Source: Konateibacter massiliensis (GTDB lineage: Bacteria > Bacillota > Clostridia > Lachnospirales > Lachnospiraceae). From it: DNA of 64,000 nucleotides. The position numbers were made by a program, and so were the translations under genes. Location of the stretch: NCBI RefSeq assembly GCF_900184995.1, contig NZ_LT860099.1, forward strand, positions 2,546,332 through 2,610,331, in the 5' to 3' direction. How positions within the stretch are numbered: the first letter of the stretch is position 1; the number at the start of each line of letters is the position of its first letter. The notes beneath the pieces were generated by a model that made no database searches, was not told where the DNA came from, and worked only from the letters and a program-made list of their open reading frames with translations. This document shows, one piece after another, positions 53,521 through 63,424 of the stretch.

Positions 53521-54342
53521 ATGCCTTTATTGTATAATCGTCTGGTAACGACCATCAATGAAACAACCATAGATAGTATCGAATACCATATAGCTGGTGT
53601 TATGATGGAGAGTATCGGAAGCATTAATTCTTTCTCAATCGGTGAAATGGCAAAGCTTTGCAGCGTATCAAAATCTACCATTTCCAAATTTGTCCGTAAA
53701 CTCGGATTTGATGATTATATTGACTTTAAGCTTGAAGCTGTGCGTGAACACGAGAAAGCTGTCTATATAAAAAATCAAAATACAAGTAATATTACAGACT
53801 GTATATTGGCACATAGTGTTGACTATTACCGCAAAATTTTAGATTATGATATCAATCATCTCTTTCAAACAATAGACAAACAACCCATTGAACAATTGGT
53901 AGATGATATTTATCATTATAAAAAGGTAGCAGCGTTTGGAGAAGTTTATTCGGAGACAATCTGCTTAAATCTTCAGTACAAAATGGCATTTTATCAAAAG
54001 TTTATCTATACGACACTAAATGACCAAAAGCAAACGGAGTATATTCGAAATGCCGACGAGGATACACTGCTTATTATTTTTTCAAATTCCGGAAGGTATA
54101 TCAACGTACATGCCATGCAGGACGGAATGCCTCAAAAAGATTGTTTTAACCAGTCAAAAGGAAAAGTAGTCCTGATTACGTCCAATAAAGAAATGAGACA
54201 AAACAGTTGGGTAGATAGCCTGATTTATTATGAGCATTCCACAAATGTACAGAACCACCCTATTCTGTATCAGCTTCTGATTGAGATGATTGCCGTTAAA
54301 TACCAGCAGAAATATGGCTTTCCACAAGACAAAAAAATTTAA
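53521..54342 (+). CDS. RpiR/MurR-family regulator of the GH95-EIIBC genes
   Basis: A 273-residue regulator with an RpiR helix-turn-helix (IGEMAKLCSVSKSTISKFVRKLGFDDYIDF) and a C-terminal SIS-like domain (LLIIFSNSGRYINV). The ATG at 53521 follows GGGGTGG. It is upstream of, and codirectional with, GH95 and EIIBC, which it probably controls in response to a phosphosugar. Confidence 0.88.
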   Translation: MPLLYNRLVTTINETTIDSIEYHIAGVMMESIGSINSFSIGEMAKLCSVSKSTISKFVRKLGFDDYIDFKLEAVREHEKAVYIKNQNTSNITDCILAHSVDYYRKILDYDINHLFQTIDKQPIEQLVDDIYHYKKVAAFGEVYSETICLNLQYKMAFYQKFIYTTLNDQKQTEYIRNADEDTLLIIFSNSGRYINVHAMQDGMPQKDCFNQSKGKVVLITSNKEMRQNSWVDSLIYYEHSTNVQNHPILYQLLIEMIAVKYQQKYGFPQDKKI

Positions 54343-54396
54343 AGAGTCTTTGAAGAGTTTCTAAATTGCGAACTTTTCGAAAGCTCTTTTTTTTTT
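54342..54396 (+). terminator. Imperfect hairpin with T-run after the RpiR gene
   Basis: AAAGAGTCTTTGAAGAGTT pairs imperfectly with AACTTTTCGAAAGCTCTTT, then a run of Ts. It directly precedes a TATAAT box at 54399-54404, so GH95 probably has its own promoter. Confidence 0.65.
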
Positions 54397-54398
54397 GC

Positions 54399-54404
54399 TA
54401 TAAT
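54399..54404 (+). promoter_or_regulatory. -10 box of the GH95-EIIBC operon
   Basis: A perfect TATAAT lies 31 bases upstream of the GH95 start. A weak -35 candidate (TTCGAA) sits 17 bases further upstream within the terminator arm, so folding and promoter use may compete. Confidence 0.45.
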
Positions 54405-54435
54405 CGGTTTAGCAACACGGAAAGGAGAATGGCAA

Positions 54436-56736
54436 ATGAATAAAATCTGCATGCATAAAGAGGCAAAAAACTGGAATGAAGCACTTCCTGTCGGCAATGG
54501 TTTTATGGGCGCGATGGTCTTTGGAGGCGTCGGGACAGAAAGAATACAGATAAATGAAGATTCCGTTTGGTCCGGTGGTTTTATTGAGCGGACTAATCCG
54601 GATGCACGAGACTATTTTTCCAAAATCAGAGATTTGCTTATGGCTGAGAAAACAGGTGAAGCAGAAAGACTTGCAGAACAAAGCATGTTTGGAGCTTATC
54701 CTCACATGCGTCACTATCAATCGCTTGGTGATATTTGGTTACATTTTCCCAAGGAAAAGGGAAAAAAAGCACTGACTCAATTGGAAAACGGACTGATGTA
54801 CCAGGCTTGGGTACCAAAAACAGTCAAAGACTACAAGCGAAGCTTAGACATTGAACAATCTGTTGGCACAATTCAATATCGGTACGAAGAAAGAATGTAC
54901 GAGCGTGAATTTTTTGCATCTAACCCGGATAAGGTAATCGTATACAAGTTAAATGCAAAAACGGCAAAAACATTGAATTTCGAAACAGCTCTGACCAGAA
55001 AAGACAACCGTGGAGGCAGAAGTGTATCTTACTGCGACGGCGTAGAAGTTCTGGATAATGAAATAATACGATTATATGGTCAGCAGGGAGGCGAAAATGG
55101 AATTGGGTTTGAGTTAATGGTCATGATAGCTTCAACCGGAGGACGGCAGTACCGAATGGGTGGACGTATTGTCGTGGAAAATGCAGACAGTGCAACACTC
55201 TATATCACGGCAAGAACCACTTATCGAAGCACATCCCCAAGAGAATGGTGCCTGCAAACCTTAAAAGAGGCCGCAATTCAGGAATACACTGCTCTGCGCC
55301 AAAGGCATATAAACGACTACCAAAAGTATTATAAGCAAAGCATGCTGCTACTTGAAGGGGATGAGAAGCTGGAAAGTCAAAGCACACCCGAACGATTACA
55401 GCGAATGCGCGAAGGATATACCGATATCGGTCTGGTAAATACCTATTACAATTATGCAAAATATTTGCTTATCAGTTCAAGCAGAGAGCACAGTCTACCG
55501 GCAACACTGCAAGGAATCTGGAACGAGGATTTTGCGCCTATGTGGGGCTCTCGCTATACAATTAATATCAATATTCAGATGAACTACTGGCTTGCAGAAA
55601 AATGGGGCCTGCCCGAATTGCATATGCCGTTGTTTGAACATCTGAAGCAAATGCAAAAAAACGGTAAACAGGTAGCAGACAAAATGTATGGTGCAAGAGG
55701 CTTTTGCTGTCATCACAACACAGATATATGGGGTGACTGCGCTCCGCAGGACAGCAACATTGCCGCCACAATCTGGCCGTTGGGAGCCGCATGGTTGTGC
55801 CTGCACATTGTGGAGCATTACCAATATACAAAAGACCCGCTATTTATTCAAAGATATTACCCGGTATTAAAGGATAGTGTATTATTTTTCCTTGATTATA
55901 TGTTTCAAAATGATGAGGGTAACTGGGTTACCGGTCCTTCCTGCTCACCGGAAAACACATATGTGAGTGAGAATGGAGAATACAGCAATCTGTGTAACGG
56001 ACCTGTTATGGATTTGGAAATTCTGCATCAGCTTTTTACCGGATATCTCAAAATAACGGATGAAATTGGCGGCGAGAACGATATCAGCCAGGAAGTAAAG
56101 GAACGGCTGGATGGTATGCCGGGAATTAAAATCGGAAAGTATGGACAGATACAGGAATGGCAGAAGGATTATGAGGAGGCAGAGATTGGGCACCGACATA
56201 TTTCCCAACTCTTTGCACTCTATCCGGGAGAACAAATTCGGGCAGACCAGACACCCGAACTTGCCAAAGCCGCAGAGCTTACGCTTAGAAGAAGACTCGA
56301 AAACGGCGGTGGTCATACAGGCTGGAGCAGAGCATGGATTATTCTGTTTTTTGCAAGACTGCATAAAAGTGAGGACGCATGGTATCATCTGGAAGAGCTT
56401 CTGAAGAATGCAACGCTCGATAACCTTTTTGATAACCACCCGCCATTTCAGATTGACGGTAATTTTGGGGGTGCCTGCGGTTTACTTGAAATGCTTGTAC
56501 AAGACTACGGGAAGCAGATTTATCTCTTACCGTCATTGCCAAAGCAATTAAAAACCGGAAAGTTGCTTGGAATTCGAACAAAATGCGGAGGAATACTTAA
56601 TCTTTACTGGTCAAATGGAACAATCACAAAATGGGATTTAAAAGCTGAAAGAGATTTAGATGTAACGATTGTAGGTGAAGCAAATGTTTCACATTACATA
56701 GCCTTAAAGAAAAACGAGGCATTTTATTGGGAATAA
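54436..56736 (+). CDS. GH95 alpha-L-fucosidase or alpha-L-galactosidase
   Basis: A 766-residue inverting glycosidase. The N-terminal beta domain opens with WNEALPVGNGFMGAMVFGG and INEDSVWSGG, typical of the family. The alpha/alpha barrel carries the TININIQMNYW segment with paired asparagines and GHRHISQLFALYPGEQI. The DGNFGGACGLLEML segment holds the conserved aspartate. The family includes alpha-1,2-L-fucosidases and alpha-L-galactosidases, which cannot be separated here. No signal peptide, so it acts on imported substrate. It is followed after 19 bases by an EIIBC, suggesting that a phosphorylated disaccharide is the substrate. Confidence 0.93.
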   Translation: MNKICMHKEAKNWNEALPVGNGFMGAMVFGGVGTERIQINEDSVWSGGFIERTNPDARDYFSKIRDLLMAEKTGEAERLAEQSMFGAYPHMRHYQSLGDIWLHFPKEKGKKALTQLENGLMYQAWVPKTVKDYKRSLDIEQSVGTIQYRYEERMYEREFFASNPDKVIVYKLNAKTAKTLNFETALTRKDNRGGRSVSYCDGVEVLDNEIIRLYGQQGGENGIGFELMVMIASTGGRQYRMGGRIVVENADSATLYITARTTYRSTSPREWCLQTLKEAAIQEYTALRQRHINDYQKYYKQSMLLLEGDEKLESQSTPERLQRMREGYTDIGLVNTYYNYAKYLLISSSREHSLPATLQGIWNEDFAPMWGSRYTININIQMNYWLAEKWGLPELHMPLFEHLKQMQKNGKQVADKMYGARGFCCHHNTDIWGDCAPQDSNIAATIWPLGAAWLCLHIVEHYQYTKDPLFIQRYYPVLKDSVLFFLDYMFQNDEGNWVTGPSCSPENTYVSENGEYSNLCNGPVMDLEILHQLFTGYLKITDEIGGENDISQEVKERLDGMPGIKIGKYGQIQEWQKDYEEAEIGHRHISQLFALYPGEQIRADQTPELAKAAELTLRRRLENGGGHTGWSRAWIILFFARLHKSEDAWYHLEELLKNATLDNLFDNHPPFQIDGNFGGACGLLEMLVQDYGKQIYLLPSLPKQLKTGKLLGIRTKCGGILNLYWSNGTITKWDLKAERDLDVTIVGEANVSHYIALKKNEAFYWE

Positions 56737-56755
56737 GGAGAAGGAGGAATCTGAA

Positions 56756-58192
56756 ATGAAATATGAAAAAATGATTCAAGAAGTTATAGCCGGTGTTGGG
56801 GGTGCCGAAAATATTACAAGCGTCTATCACTGTGTTACCAGACTTCGCTTTCATTTAAAAGATGAGGGAAAGGCAAATGATGATGCAATCAAAAATATTG
56901 AAGGGGTACTGTCTGTGATTAAGGCAGGCGGTCAATACCAAGTCGTAGTCGGTCAAAAGGTTGGTGAGGTCTATAAGGAACTGATTTCTTTTCTTGGGTT
57001 GGAGGAACAGGATTCCAATTTGATTGACGCGTCTGAAATGAAAGCCGGTATGAAGGAGAAAAAAGTAAAAAGCAGTCTGTTTGATTTAATTTCCGGAATT
57101 TTTACCCCAATATTGGGTATTATGGTTGGTTCTGGTGTTATTAAAGGTGTTCTTGCGCTGCTGACAGCCACCGGCATTCTTGCCTCAACTTCCGGAACAT
57201 ACCAGATATTGTATATGATTGGTGATGGATTTTTTACCTTTATGCCTATCCTTTTGGGATACACTGCAATGAAAAAATTTGGCGGTACTCCCTTTATTGG
57301 TTTGGCAATCGGCTGTGCGCTGGTATATCCGAGCATAACAACCATTCTCGCCGGGGAACCACTATATACCCTATTTTCCGGCACTATCCTTGAGTCACCG
57401 GTTTACATTACTTTTCTTGGAATACCTGTTATTTTAAAAAGCTATACCAGTACAGTATTCCCTGTTGTTGTAATCTGTTATCTGGCTTCTAAGCTTGAAA
57501 AGTTTTTTAACAAACGTATCAATGATATGTTTAAAATGTTTGCGGTACCGGCTTTAACACTTACTTTCAGCCTCGTTGCTGGATTCTTGGTTATCGGCCC
57601 GTTTGTATCCATTGTCAGTGATTTACTTGGAGCGGCTATCAGTGCCTTGTACAGCGTCAGTGCCGTTGCCTGCGGATTTTTGTACGGCTCGTTGATTCAA
57701 CTCTGTGTTGTATTTGGAGTTCATTGGGGGTTTGTGGCAATTTCCATCAACAACCTTTCCACTATGGGCTATGATCCAGTCACAATTGCAGGTTTAAGCT
57801 CTGCTTTTGGACAGGCGGGCGTTGTGCTTGTTATATTGTTAAAGACCAGAAACCAGAAAATAAAGAGTGTATGTGCACCTGCAATTCTTTCTGCAATGCT
57901 TGGAATCACAGAACCGGCAATCTATGGCGTGACCCTGCAAAATAAAATGTCATTTATCCTTGCCTCAATTGCTTCGGGTTTAGGCGGTGCAATTATTGGT
58001 ATGGGAGGAGTAAAGCAGTACTTCTACGGCACAAACGGAATCTTTGGATGGCTCCAGGTTATTAACCCGAATACAGGTTTCGATTCTTCCGTAGCAGCTT
58101 CCATTATTGCCTGCGTAGTAAGCTTTGTGGTTTCTATCTTATTAATGGCTACGATTGGTAAGAATAGTATACCTGATTTGAAGAAAGTTTAA
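56756..58192 (+). CDS. Phosphotransferase system EIIBC, beta-glucoside/sucrose family (second copy)
   Basis: A 478-residue permease. EIIB has phospho-cysteine Cys26 in [14 protein letters not shown] has about ten membrane segments and GITEPAIYGV near the sugar site. As in the copy at 42391, no EIIA domain is attached. The start follows AAGGAGG. It is transcribed with the cytoplasmic GH95, so the pair probably imports a fucose- or L-galactose-containing glycoside. Confidence 0.94.
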   Translation: MKYEKMIQEVIAGVGGAENITSVYHCVTRLRFHLKDEGKANDDAIKNIEGVLSVIKAGGQYQVVVGQKVGEVYKELISFLGLEEQDSNLIDASEMKAGMKEKKVKSSLFDLISGIFTPILGIMVGSGVIKGVLALLTATGILASTSGTYQILYMIGDGFFTFMPILLGYTAMKKFGGTPFIGLAIGCALVYPSITTILAGEPLYTLFSGTILESPVYITFLGIPVILKSYTSTVFPVVVICYLASKLEKFFNKRINDMFKMFAVPALTLTFSLVAGFLVIGPFVSIVSDLLGAAISALYSVSAVACGFLYGSLIQLCVVFGVHWGFVAISINNLSTMGYDPVTIAGLSSAFGQAGVVLVILLKTRNQKIKSVCAPAILSAMLGITEPAIYGVTLQNKMSFILASIASGLGGAIIGMGGVKQYFYGTNGIFGWLQVINPNTGFDSSVAASIIACVVSFVVSILLMATIGKNSIPDLKKV

Positions 58193-58212
58193 ATAAAAAT
58201 TAGGGATTAAAA

Positions 58213-58258
58213 AACACACTGCACTGGTATCCTATTACAATACCAGCGCAGTGCTTTT
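58213..58258. terminator. Terminator between EIIBC and the RbsC-type permease
   Basis: CACTG-CACTGGTAT pairs with ATACCAG-CGCAGTG over a 9-base loop, with a short T-run. It separates two convergent genes. Confidence 0.7.
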
Positions 58259-58285
58259 GACTTTTCATAGACATTTATCTATTTT

Positions 58286-59236
58286 TTACGCTTCCTTCAA
58301 CTTCTGCGCCTTCTGATAATTATCATACGCAATCGCCGCAACAAGTAAAACACCTTTTGCAATATACTGCGAGTAAATTGACAAACCCATCATCTGCATT
58401 CCGTTTGCGAGCATTCCCAAAATTAATACACCAAGCACAACGTTCAGCACATTTCCGCCTCCTCCGCTGAAGGATATGCCGCCGAGTATGCAGGCGGTAA
58501 AGCAGGTGAACATTGCATCTACTGCGATTCCTGCGCTAGCGCTTCCGGTTCTGGCGGTCAGAACAACTGAGGCAATGGCTACAAATATACCCGCCACGAT
58601 AAATGCAATAATTCTGACTGCACTTGTGTTAATACCTCCAAGTCTCGCCGCCTCCTCATTTCCGCCAAGTGCGTAGATATATCTTCCAAAGTAAGTCTTG
58701 TTTAACATAAGATAGCCTATCCCAACACTGATAATCATAAGTATAACGCAAATCGGTACAATCCCTATATATCCCTGTCCGATAAGCTTAAACTGCGTCG
58801 GAAAATTAAAATAGGTTTCAGAGTTGGAAGAAACATAGGCGATACCCTGATAAATTGTCATCGTCGCCATTGTTGCAACCATAGGATGAACCTTTAGCTT
58901 TACTGCAAAAAGACCGTTTACGGAACCAAGCAGTCCTCCCGCTATCAGTGCCACAATCACTGCGATAAAAACCGGTGCATTTAGCTGTGTCAAAAGCTTT
59001 CCAAGTATAACGCTCACAAGACCAATCTGATAGGAAACAGACAAGTCTGCCCCACTGCTTATCATAATCATAGCGATACCAATTGTCGCGATAATCAAAT
59101 AGGAATTTTGCACAAGTATATTTGTCAGATTCAACAGGGTAAAAAATCTTGGTGCCGCAATGGAAAAAAAGACTAACACCATGAGTAACACAATTAATAT
59201 ATAATATTTTTCCAAAATCCTTCTAGCTGATTTCAT
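58286..59236 (-). CDS. Sugar ABC transporter permease (RbsC type)
   Basis: A 316-residue membrane permease with about eight to ten hydrophobic segments. It has the family segments AIGIAMIMISSGADLSVSYQIG and YALGGNEEAARLGGIN and GGISFSGGGG. It forms the membrane channel of a monosaccharide importer with the ATPase 12 bases upstream. Specific sugar unknown. Confidence 0.93.
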   Translation of the reverse strand: MKSARRILEKYYILIVLLMVLVFFSIAAPRFFTLLNLTNILVQNSYLIIATIGIAMIMISSGADLSVSYQIGLVSVILGKLLTQLNAPVFIAVIVALIAGGLLGSVNGLFAVKLKVHPMVATMATMTIYQGIAYVSSNSETYFNFPTQFKLIGQGYIGIVPICVILMIISVGIGYLMLNKTYFGRYIYALGGNEEAARLGGINTSAVRIIAFIVAGIFVAIASVVLTARTGSASAGIAVDAMFTCFTACILGGISFSGGGGNVLNVVLGVLILGMLANGMQMMGLSIYSQYIAKGVLLVAAIAYDNYQKAQKLKEA

Positions 59237-59248
59237 TCTTATATCCTC

Positions 59249-60727
59249 CTAATCAATGGACATCAGTTTTAATAGTTCCACCTGGGAAAACTCTTCCCTG
59301 CTGATTTCCCCTTTTATTCTTCCCTCTGAGAGAGCATAGATGCGGTCCGACATGCCCAGCAATTCCTCCATATCAGAGCTTATCATCAAAATTGCCTTTC
59401 CCTCATCTGCAAGCTCCGATAGCAGATTGTAAATTTCTGCCCGTGCCCCCACATCGATTCCTCTTGTCGGCTCATCAAAAATAATCACCTTTGAATTTGT
59501 AATAAGAGTTCGCGCAAGTACGACCTTCTGCTGATTCCCTCCGCTTAAATTGCGGACCAACTGGTTGATAAACGGGGTTTTTATTTTTAGCTTTTCCACA
59601 TATTCCACGCCCTGCTCCTCTACCTTTTTGTCGTTAACAAATAAAAGTCTTGATATTTCCGGCAGATGTGTCAAGGCAATATTCCAATCAATCCCAAAGT
59701 CCAAAAGACAGCCCTGCCTTTTCCTATCCTCCGGGATAAGTCCAATTCCATTTTGAATTGCATCTCTTGGCGAATTGATTACAATCTCTTTTCCCTCTAT
59801 TTTAATGGTGCCCGATTCCATTTTATCCGCTCCAAAAATCATTCTGGCAAGCTCCGTTCTTCCCGCTCCCACCAGGCCTGCAAGCCCTACAATTTCTCCT
59901 TCATTTACATGCAGAGTGATATCCCTATCCTTTCCTCCGCACACCTTTTCAAGCTCTAACATCGGCTTGTTTGTTCTTTTTGTTCTATTTGGGTAGATTT
60001 CCTTCAATTCCCGGCCTACCATATATTTAATCAGTTCCTGCTTATTTGTATCTTCCGTTTTTAAAGTTGTAATATACTGACCGTCTCGCATAACGGTAAC
60101 TCTGTCTGTAATAGTAAAAATTTCGTCCATTCTATGTGATATGTAAATAACCGAAACCTTTCTCTTTTTTAATTCCCGTATCAGGTCAAATAAAATTTCT
60201 ACCTCGTTCGTCGTCAGCGGTGCCGTCGGTTCATCCAGAACTAAAATTCTGACGTCTTTTGAAACTGCCTTCGCAATCTCGACAAGCTGCTGCTGGGCGG
60301 TGGACAGCTGAAAAACAAATTTGTCAGGTTCAATATTAATGTGAAGATTCTCAAATACCTCTTTTGTTTTACTGGTCAATAATTTAAAATTTACAAATCT
60401 TCCATATTCTGTTCCAAAGCACACATTTTCAGCCACAGTCAACCCATCAATCAGATTAAGTTCCTGATAAACAACCTCAATTCCATACTCTCTTGACAGT
60501 TTAGGAGACATTTCGTTGTACACGTTTCCTCCTATTTCTATTGTTCCCTCCTCGGGTGTAATTGCACCACTTAAGCATTTGATCAGGGTTGATTTGCCTG
60601 CACCATTTTCACCAATCAGGGCATGTACCTCCCCTTCCTTCAGCTCAAAGGAAAGCTTGTCGAGTGCTACCACTCCCGGATAACGCTTTGTCACATTTTT
60701 TAAGGACAATATTGTATTATCGCTCAT
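59249..60727 (-). CDS. Sugar ABC transporter ATPase (RbsA/MglA type, double domain)
   Basis: A 492-residue protein with two ATPase domains. The N half is intact: Walker A GENGAGKST, LSTAQQQLVEIAKA and Walker B ILVLDEPTAPL. The C half has the family's usual altered P-loop GLVGAGRTE with LSGGNQQKVVLARTL and IIFDEPTRGID. The ATG at 60727 follows AGGAG. It is the functional counterpart of the degenerate paralogue at 61997. Confidence 0.95.
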   Translation of the reverse strand: MSDNTILSLKNVTKRYPGVVALDKLSFELKEGEVHALIGENGAGKSTLIKCLSGAITPEEGTIEIGGNVYNEMSPKLSREYGIEVVYQELNLIDGLTVAENVCFGTEYGRFVNFKLLTSKTKEVFENLHINIEPDKFVFQLSTAQQQLVEIAKAVSKDVRILVLDEPTAPLTTNEVEILFDLIRELKKRKVSVIYISHRMDEIFTITDRVTVMRDGQYITTLKTEDTNKQELIKYMVGRELKEIYPNRTKRTNKPMLELEKVCGGKDRDITLHVNEGEIVGLAGLVGAGRTELARMIFGADKMESGTIKIEGKEIVINSPRDAIQNGIGLIPEDRKRQGCLLDFGIDWNIALTHLPEISRLLFVNDKKVEEQGVEYVEKLKIKTPFINQLVRNLSGGNQQKVVLARTLITNSKVIIFDEPTRGIDVGARAEIYNLLSELADEGKAILMISSDMEELLGMSDRIYALSEGRIKGEISREEFSQVELLKLMSID

Positions 60728-60807
60728 GTTCAAAACTCCTTACCTTTATGGAAGCGGAAGGGCTGCTGTTATACCAGCCCCTCCGTTTCTGATTTTTAGC
60801 ACTTCAA

Positions 60808-61887
60808 TTAATATCCGTATTCTGCCAGATTATCCGCTGTAATTTGTGCCATATCTACTGCTGAAAAGTTGTCAACTTTCTCTCCCTTTAGAAGACTATC
60901 TATGATTCCTGCTATTTCCTTAACATTATCCTCGGTTTTGCCACCATTTAAGACGGAACCCTTTAATACGCCTGCCTTCATATAGTTTGCAAGTTCGGAA
61001 TTCATCTCCGTTCCGAATATACCCATCTGCGTCACGTCCTCCACAGGGCTTCCCTCTGAAATTGCATAGGCTATCACGCCAAGCACCATCTCTCCGCCTG
61101 TTGTCAAAATACAATCAATCTGTCCATATTTGCTGAACATATTCTCTGTGGCTTCCTGCGCCTTTATCGTGGAGGCTTCAATTCCTGCGGACTCTAAGAT
61201 ATTAAATCTCTTATCCTCCTTTAGGGAAGCTTCCATTGCCTCATATCGTTCCTTCTGCTCCGCACTGTCTGTATTTCCAAATAATACTGTGCTGATAACA
61301 CCCTCTCCTGCATCTGCGCCGTACTGGTCATCTGCCCAGGATTTTGCAAGTGCTGCAATCGCCTCACCACACATTGTCTCATCGCTTCCGCGGAAAACAT
61401 CAACAGACTCTTCACCCGGATTTTGAACAAATGCCAGTACCTTGACACCCGCTTTCTGGGCTGCTGCACAGGCATCGGAAACCTCCGCACCACTGCTTGC
61501 CCATACGAAAATCAAGTCAGCACCGCCTGCAACTGCATTTTCAATCTGCTGAATCATTGTCAATGCATCTCCGTTTGAGGACTGTGACTCATAGGCATAT
61601 CCTAACATCGTACAGTTTTCCTTTAGAAGGTCATCAAAATATTTAAAGAATTCACCTTCCAAGCTAAAAAACATCGCCGCAACCTTTGTCGTTTCCCCCG
61701 TGTTTGCCGTGGCTGCCGTATCGGTACTTTCTGCTGTCTCCTCTGTCTTTGTATCTGTCGCAGTGTTTTCTGCTGTGGTACTTTCTGCAGAAGTACTGCT
61801 TTCTTGTGTTGCCGTCTTACTTGTGCACCCTGCAAGCATGGATACAGTCAACGCTGCTGTTAAAACCAAACTCAATACTTTTTTCAT
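60808..61887 (-). CDS. Sugar-binding lipoprotein (RbsB type)
   Basis: A 359-residue periplasmic-binding-protein type I receptor. The lipoprotein signal ends at MLAGC with lipidated Cys21. A 45-residue Thr/Glu/Ala/Ser-rich linker follows, then the sugar-binding lobes (VAAMFFSLEGEFFKYFDDLL and IDCILTTGGEMVLGVI). It supplies sugar to RbsA/RbsC and, by position, may also present it to the kinase system upstream. The start follows GGGAGGACAAG. Confidence 0.93.
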   Translation of the reverse strand: MKKVLSLVLTAALTVSMLAGCTSKTATQESSTSAESTTAENTATDTKTEETAESTDTAATANTGETTKVAAMFFSLEGEFFKYFDDLLKENCTMLGYAYESQSSNGDALTMIQQIENAVAGGADLIFVWASSGAEVSDACAAAQKAGVKVLAFVQNPGEESVDVFRGSDETMCGEAIAALAKSWADDQYGADAGEGVISTVLFGNTDSAEQKERYEAMEASLKEDKRFNILESAGIEASTIKAQEATENMFSKYGQIDCILTTGGEMVLGVIAYAISEGSPVEDVTQMGIFGTEMNSELANYMKAGVLKGSVLNGGKTEDNVKEIAGIIDSLLKGEKVDNFSAVDMAQITADNLAEYGY

Positions 61888-61996
61888 GTTTCTTGTCCTC
61901 CCATTTTTTGTTTCTGCTTCTTTTTACACTCTTATTATAATTTTATTATCAATGCTCCATAAGGGGGCAACCTTACGAAAAAGGAGGGCTATTTTA

Positions 61997-63424
61997 TCAT
62001 TTTTTAAGTACTTCTATTTTTTTGCCCTTTATTTTATAAATTCGATTGCAAACCTGCTTTAAATCGCTGCTGTTTACTGACAAAAATAAGAAGGATTTTT
62101 TCTCGGCAAGGCATTTTTCTATATTTTCAATCATTCCATCCCATCTTGCATCATCCACATGTGCCCAAAACTCCTCCGCCACAATTAATTTAGAGCTGTT
62201 CATACTCAGCCTGTGAAAAATAATACCCTCCCTCTCCTTCCAGCTGCAATCGTCAATCCGCTCCTTCGGCGGCATCTTATTTTTCTCCCGGTATTTTGCA
62301 TAGATAAACTCCATAAAGGTTCGGTTCAAAAACAGCCTGCCCTTGCTTGTCCTCTTCATGCTGTTAATAATCAGATTTTCCTTGACCGAGAGATTGTGAA
62401 ACAAATTGTTTTGAATATCAATCATATCAAGCTCATAAACTCCTTCAAAAACTGCCCGTTCATAACTATCCGGAACGTAAAATTTATTGTTTATCCACAT
62501 ATACCAGTTCTGAAGCTGTCTTTTTCCCAGAATTTCTTCCAAAAAAGCATTAAGCTCCCCCGTGTTTTCAAAGATAATGCCTACACACTCCCCTTTTGCA
62601 ATAAAAATCGGCTCTTTGCTCTGCCCTTCCCTGATTCGCAGTCGGAATAACTCGTCATCCTTTTTCTTACCTATCCAGTCTGCCTGCCTTGTGTGGCTCG
62701 TCTGATTTACCATTTTACTTAAAATTTCTTTGTCCTCCGGTGTATCAAAAAAGGTTCTGACATTTTTTCCATGGTGCATTACAACAAGCTTATCCATATA
62801 TTTTATTGTATTCATACATTTTCCTGTAATCCAGAGTATAGAAGTCCCCTTGCTCTGCAAAAATCGAATTGCCGAGAAGAGTTTGTCTCGCTCAGCAGGT
62901 GTATAGATGTCAGCCATGTCATTTATGATAACAAGCCTTGCTTTTCTGCAGTACGCCTTTGCAAGCTTTACAATCTGCCTGTCAATCTTTGATATTTGTC
63001 CCGCTAACTTTTCGGGCGGAATACCGACTCCCATCATGTTGAGAATGTGTTCTGTCTCCCGATAAAGTATCCTTCTTGGCAAAGTGAAGCTAAACATATT
63101 TTGTTTCCACGACAAAAATATATTTTCGGCAACGGACATTCCCAAAACCAAGCCGGTATGGTCGGATACGGCAAATATGCCAAGCTTATCAGGCTTTATC
63201 GGCTCCCTAATGTCAAGAGGTTCTTCATTTATATAGATTCTGCCCGCCAACGCTGTATTCTGCCCCATTAAAAGCTCCGCGACCTCCTTTCTGCCACAGC
63301 CAAAATTGCCGTACAGTATGACAAACTCTCCCTCCAAAATATTTAATTTAAAATCAGACAATACCGCAGCACCCTTACTTTTCATCTCAATGTGCTCCAG
63401 CCTTACTATTTCATTTTTTATCAT
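61997..63424 (-). CDS. Degenerate RbsA-like double ATPase, predicted inactive
   Basis: A 475-residue protein with the two-domain layout of RbsA but eroded motifs. In the N half the P-loop is GNFGCGRK at 39-46 (no GKS/T), the signature region is AGQISKIDRQ at 141-150 instead of LSGGQ, and Walker B is VIINDM at 165-170 with no catalytic Glu. In the C half the P-loop region is GIIFENTGE at 282-290 and the Walker-B-like strand is KLIVAEEF at 412-419. ATP hydrolysis is improbable. It overlaps the histidine kinase gene by 14 bases and precedes the RbsB-type gene by 109 bases. A role as a signalling or scaffold partner of the kinase or transporter is inferred; a decaying transporter gene is the alternative. 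Confidence 0.82.
   Translation of the reverse strand: MIKNEIVRLEHIEMKSKGAAVLSDFKLNILEGEFVILYGNFGCGRKEVAELLMGQNTALAGRIYINEEPLDIREPIKPDKLGIFAVSDHTGLVLGMSVAENIFLSWKQNMFSFTLPRRILYRETEHILNMMGVGIPPEKLAGQISKIDRQIVKLAKAYCRKARLVIINDMADIYTPAERDKLFSAIRFLQSKGTSILWITGKCMNTIKYMDKLVVMHHGKNVRTFFDTPEDKEILSKMVNQTSHTRQADWIGKKKDDELFRLRIREGQSKEPIFIAKGECVGIIFENTGELNAFLEEILGKRQLQNWYMWINNKFYVPDSYERAVFEGVYELDMIDIQNNLFHNLSVKENLIINSMKRTSKGRLFLNRTFMEFIYAKYREKNKMPPKERIDDCSWKEREGIIFHRLSMNSSKLIVAEEFWAHVDDARWDGMIENIEKCLAEKKSFLFLSVNSSDLKQVCNRIYKIKGKKIEVLKK

Noticed and set aside
61700-62062. 120-codon plus-strand frame
   Set aside because: Antisense to the Thr/Glu-rich linker and signal peptide of the RbsB-type lipoprotein.
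61997-63424. Calling the degenerate RbsA-like gene a pseudogene
   Set aside because: The frame is uninterrupted over 475 codons and is translationally coupled to the kinase, so loss of motifs alone does not show a dead gene.
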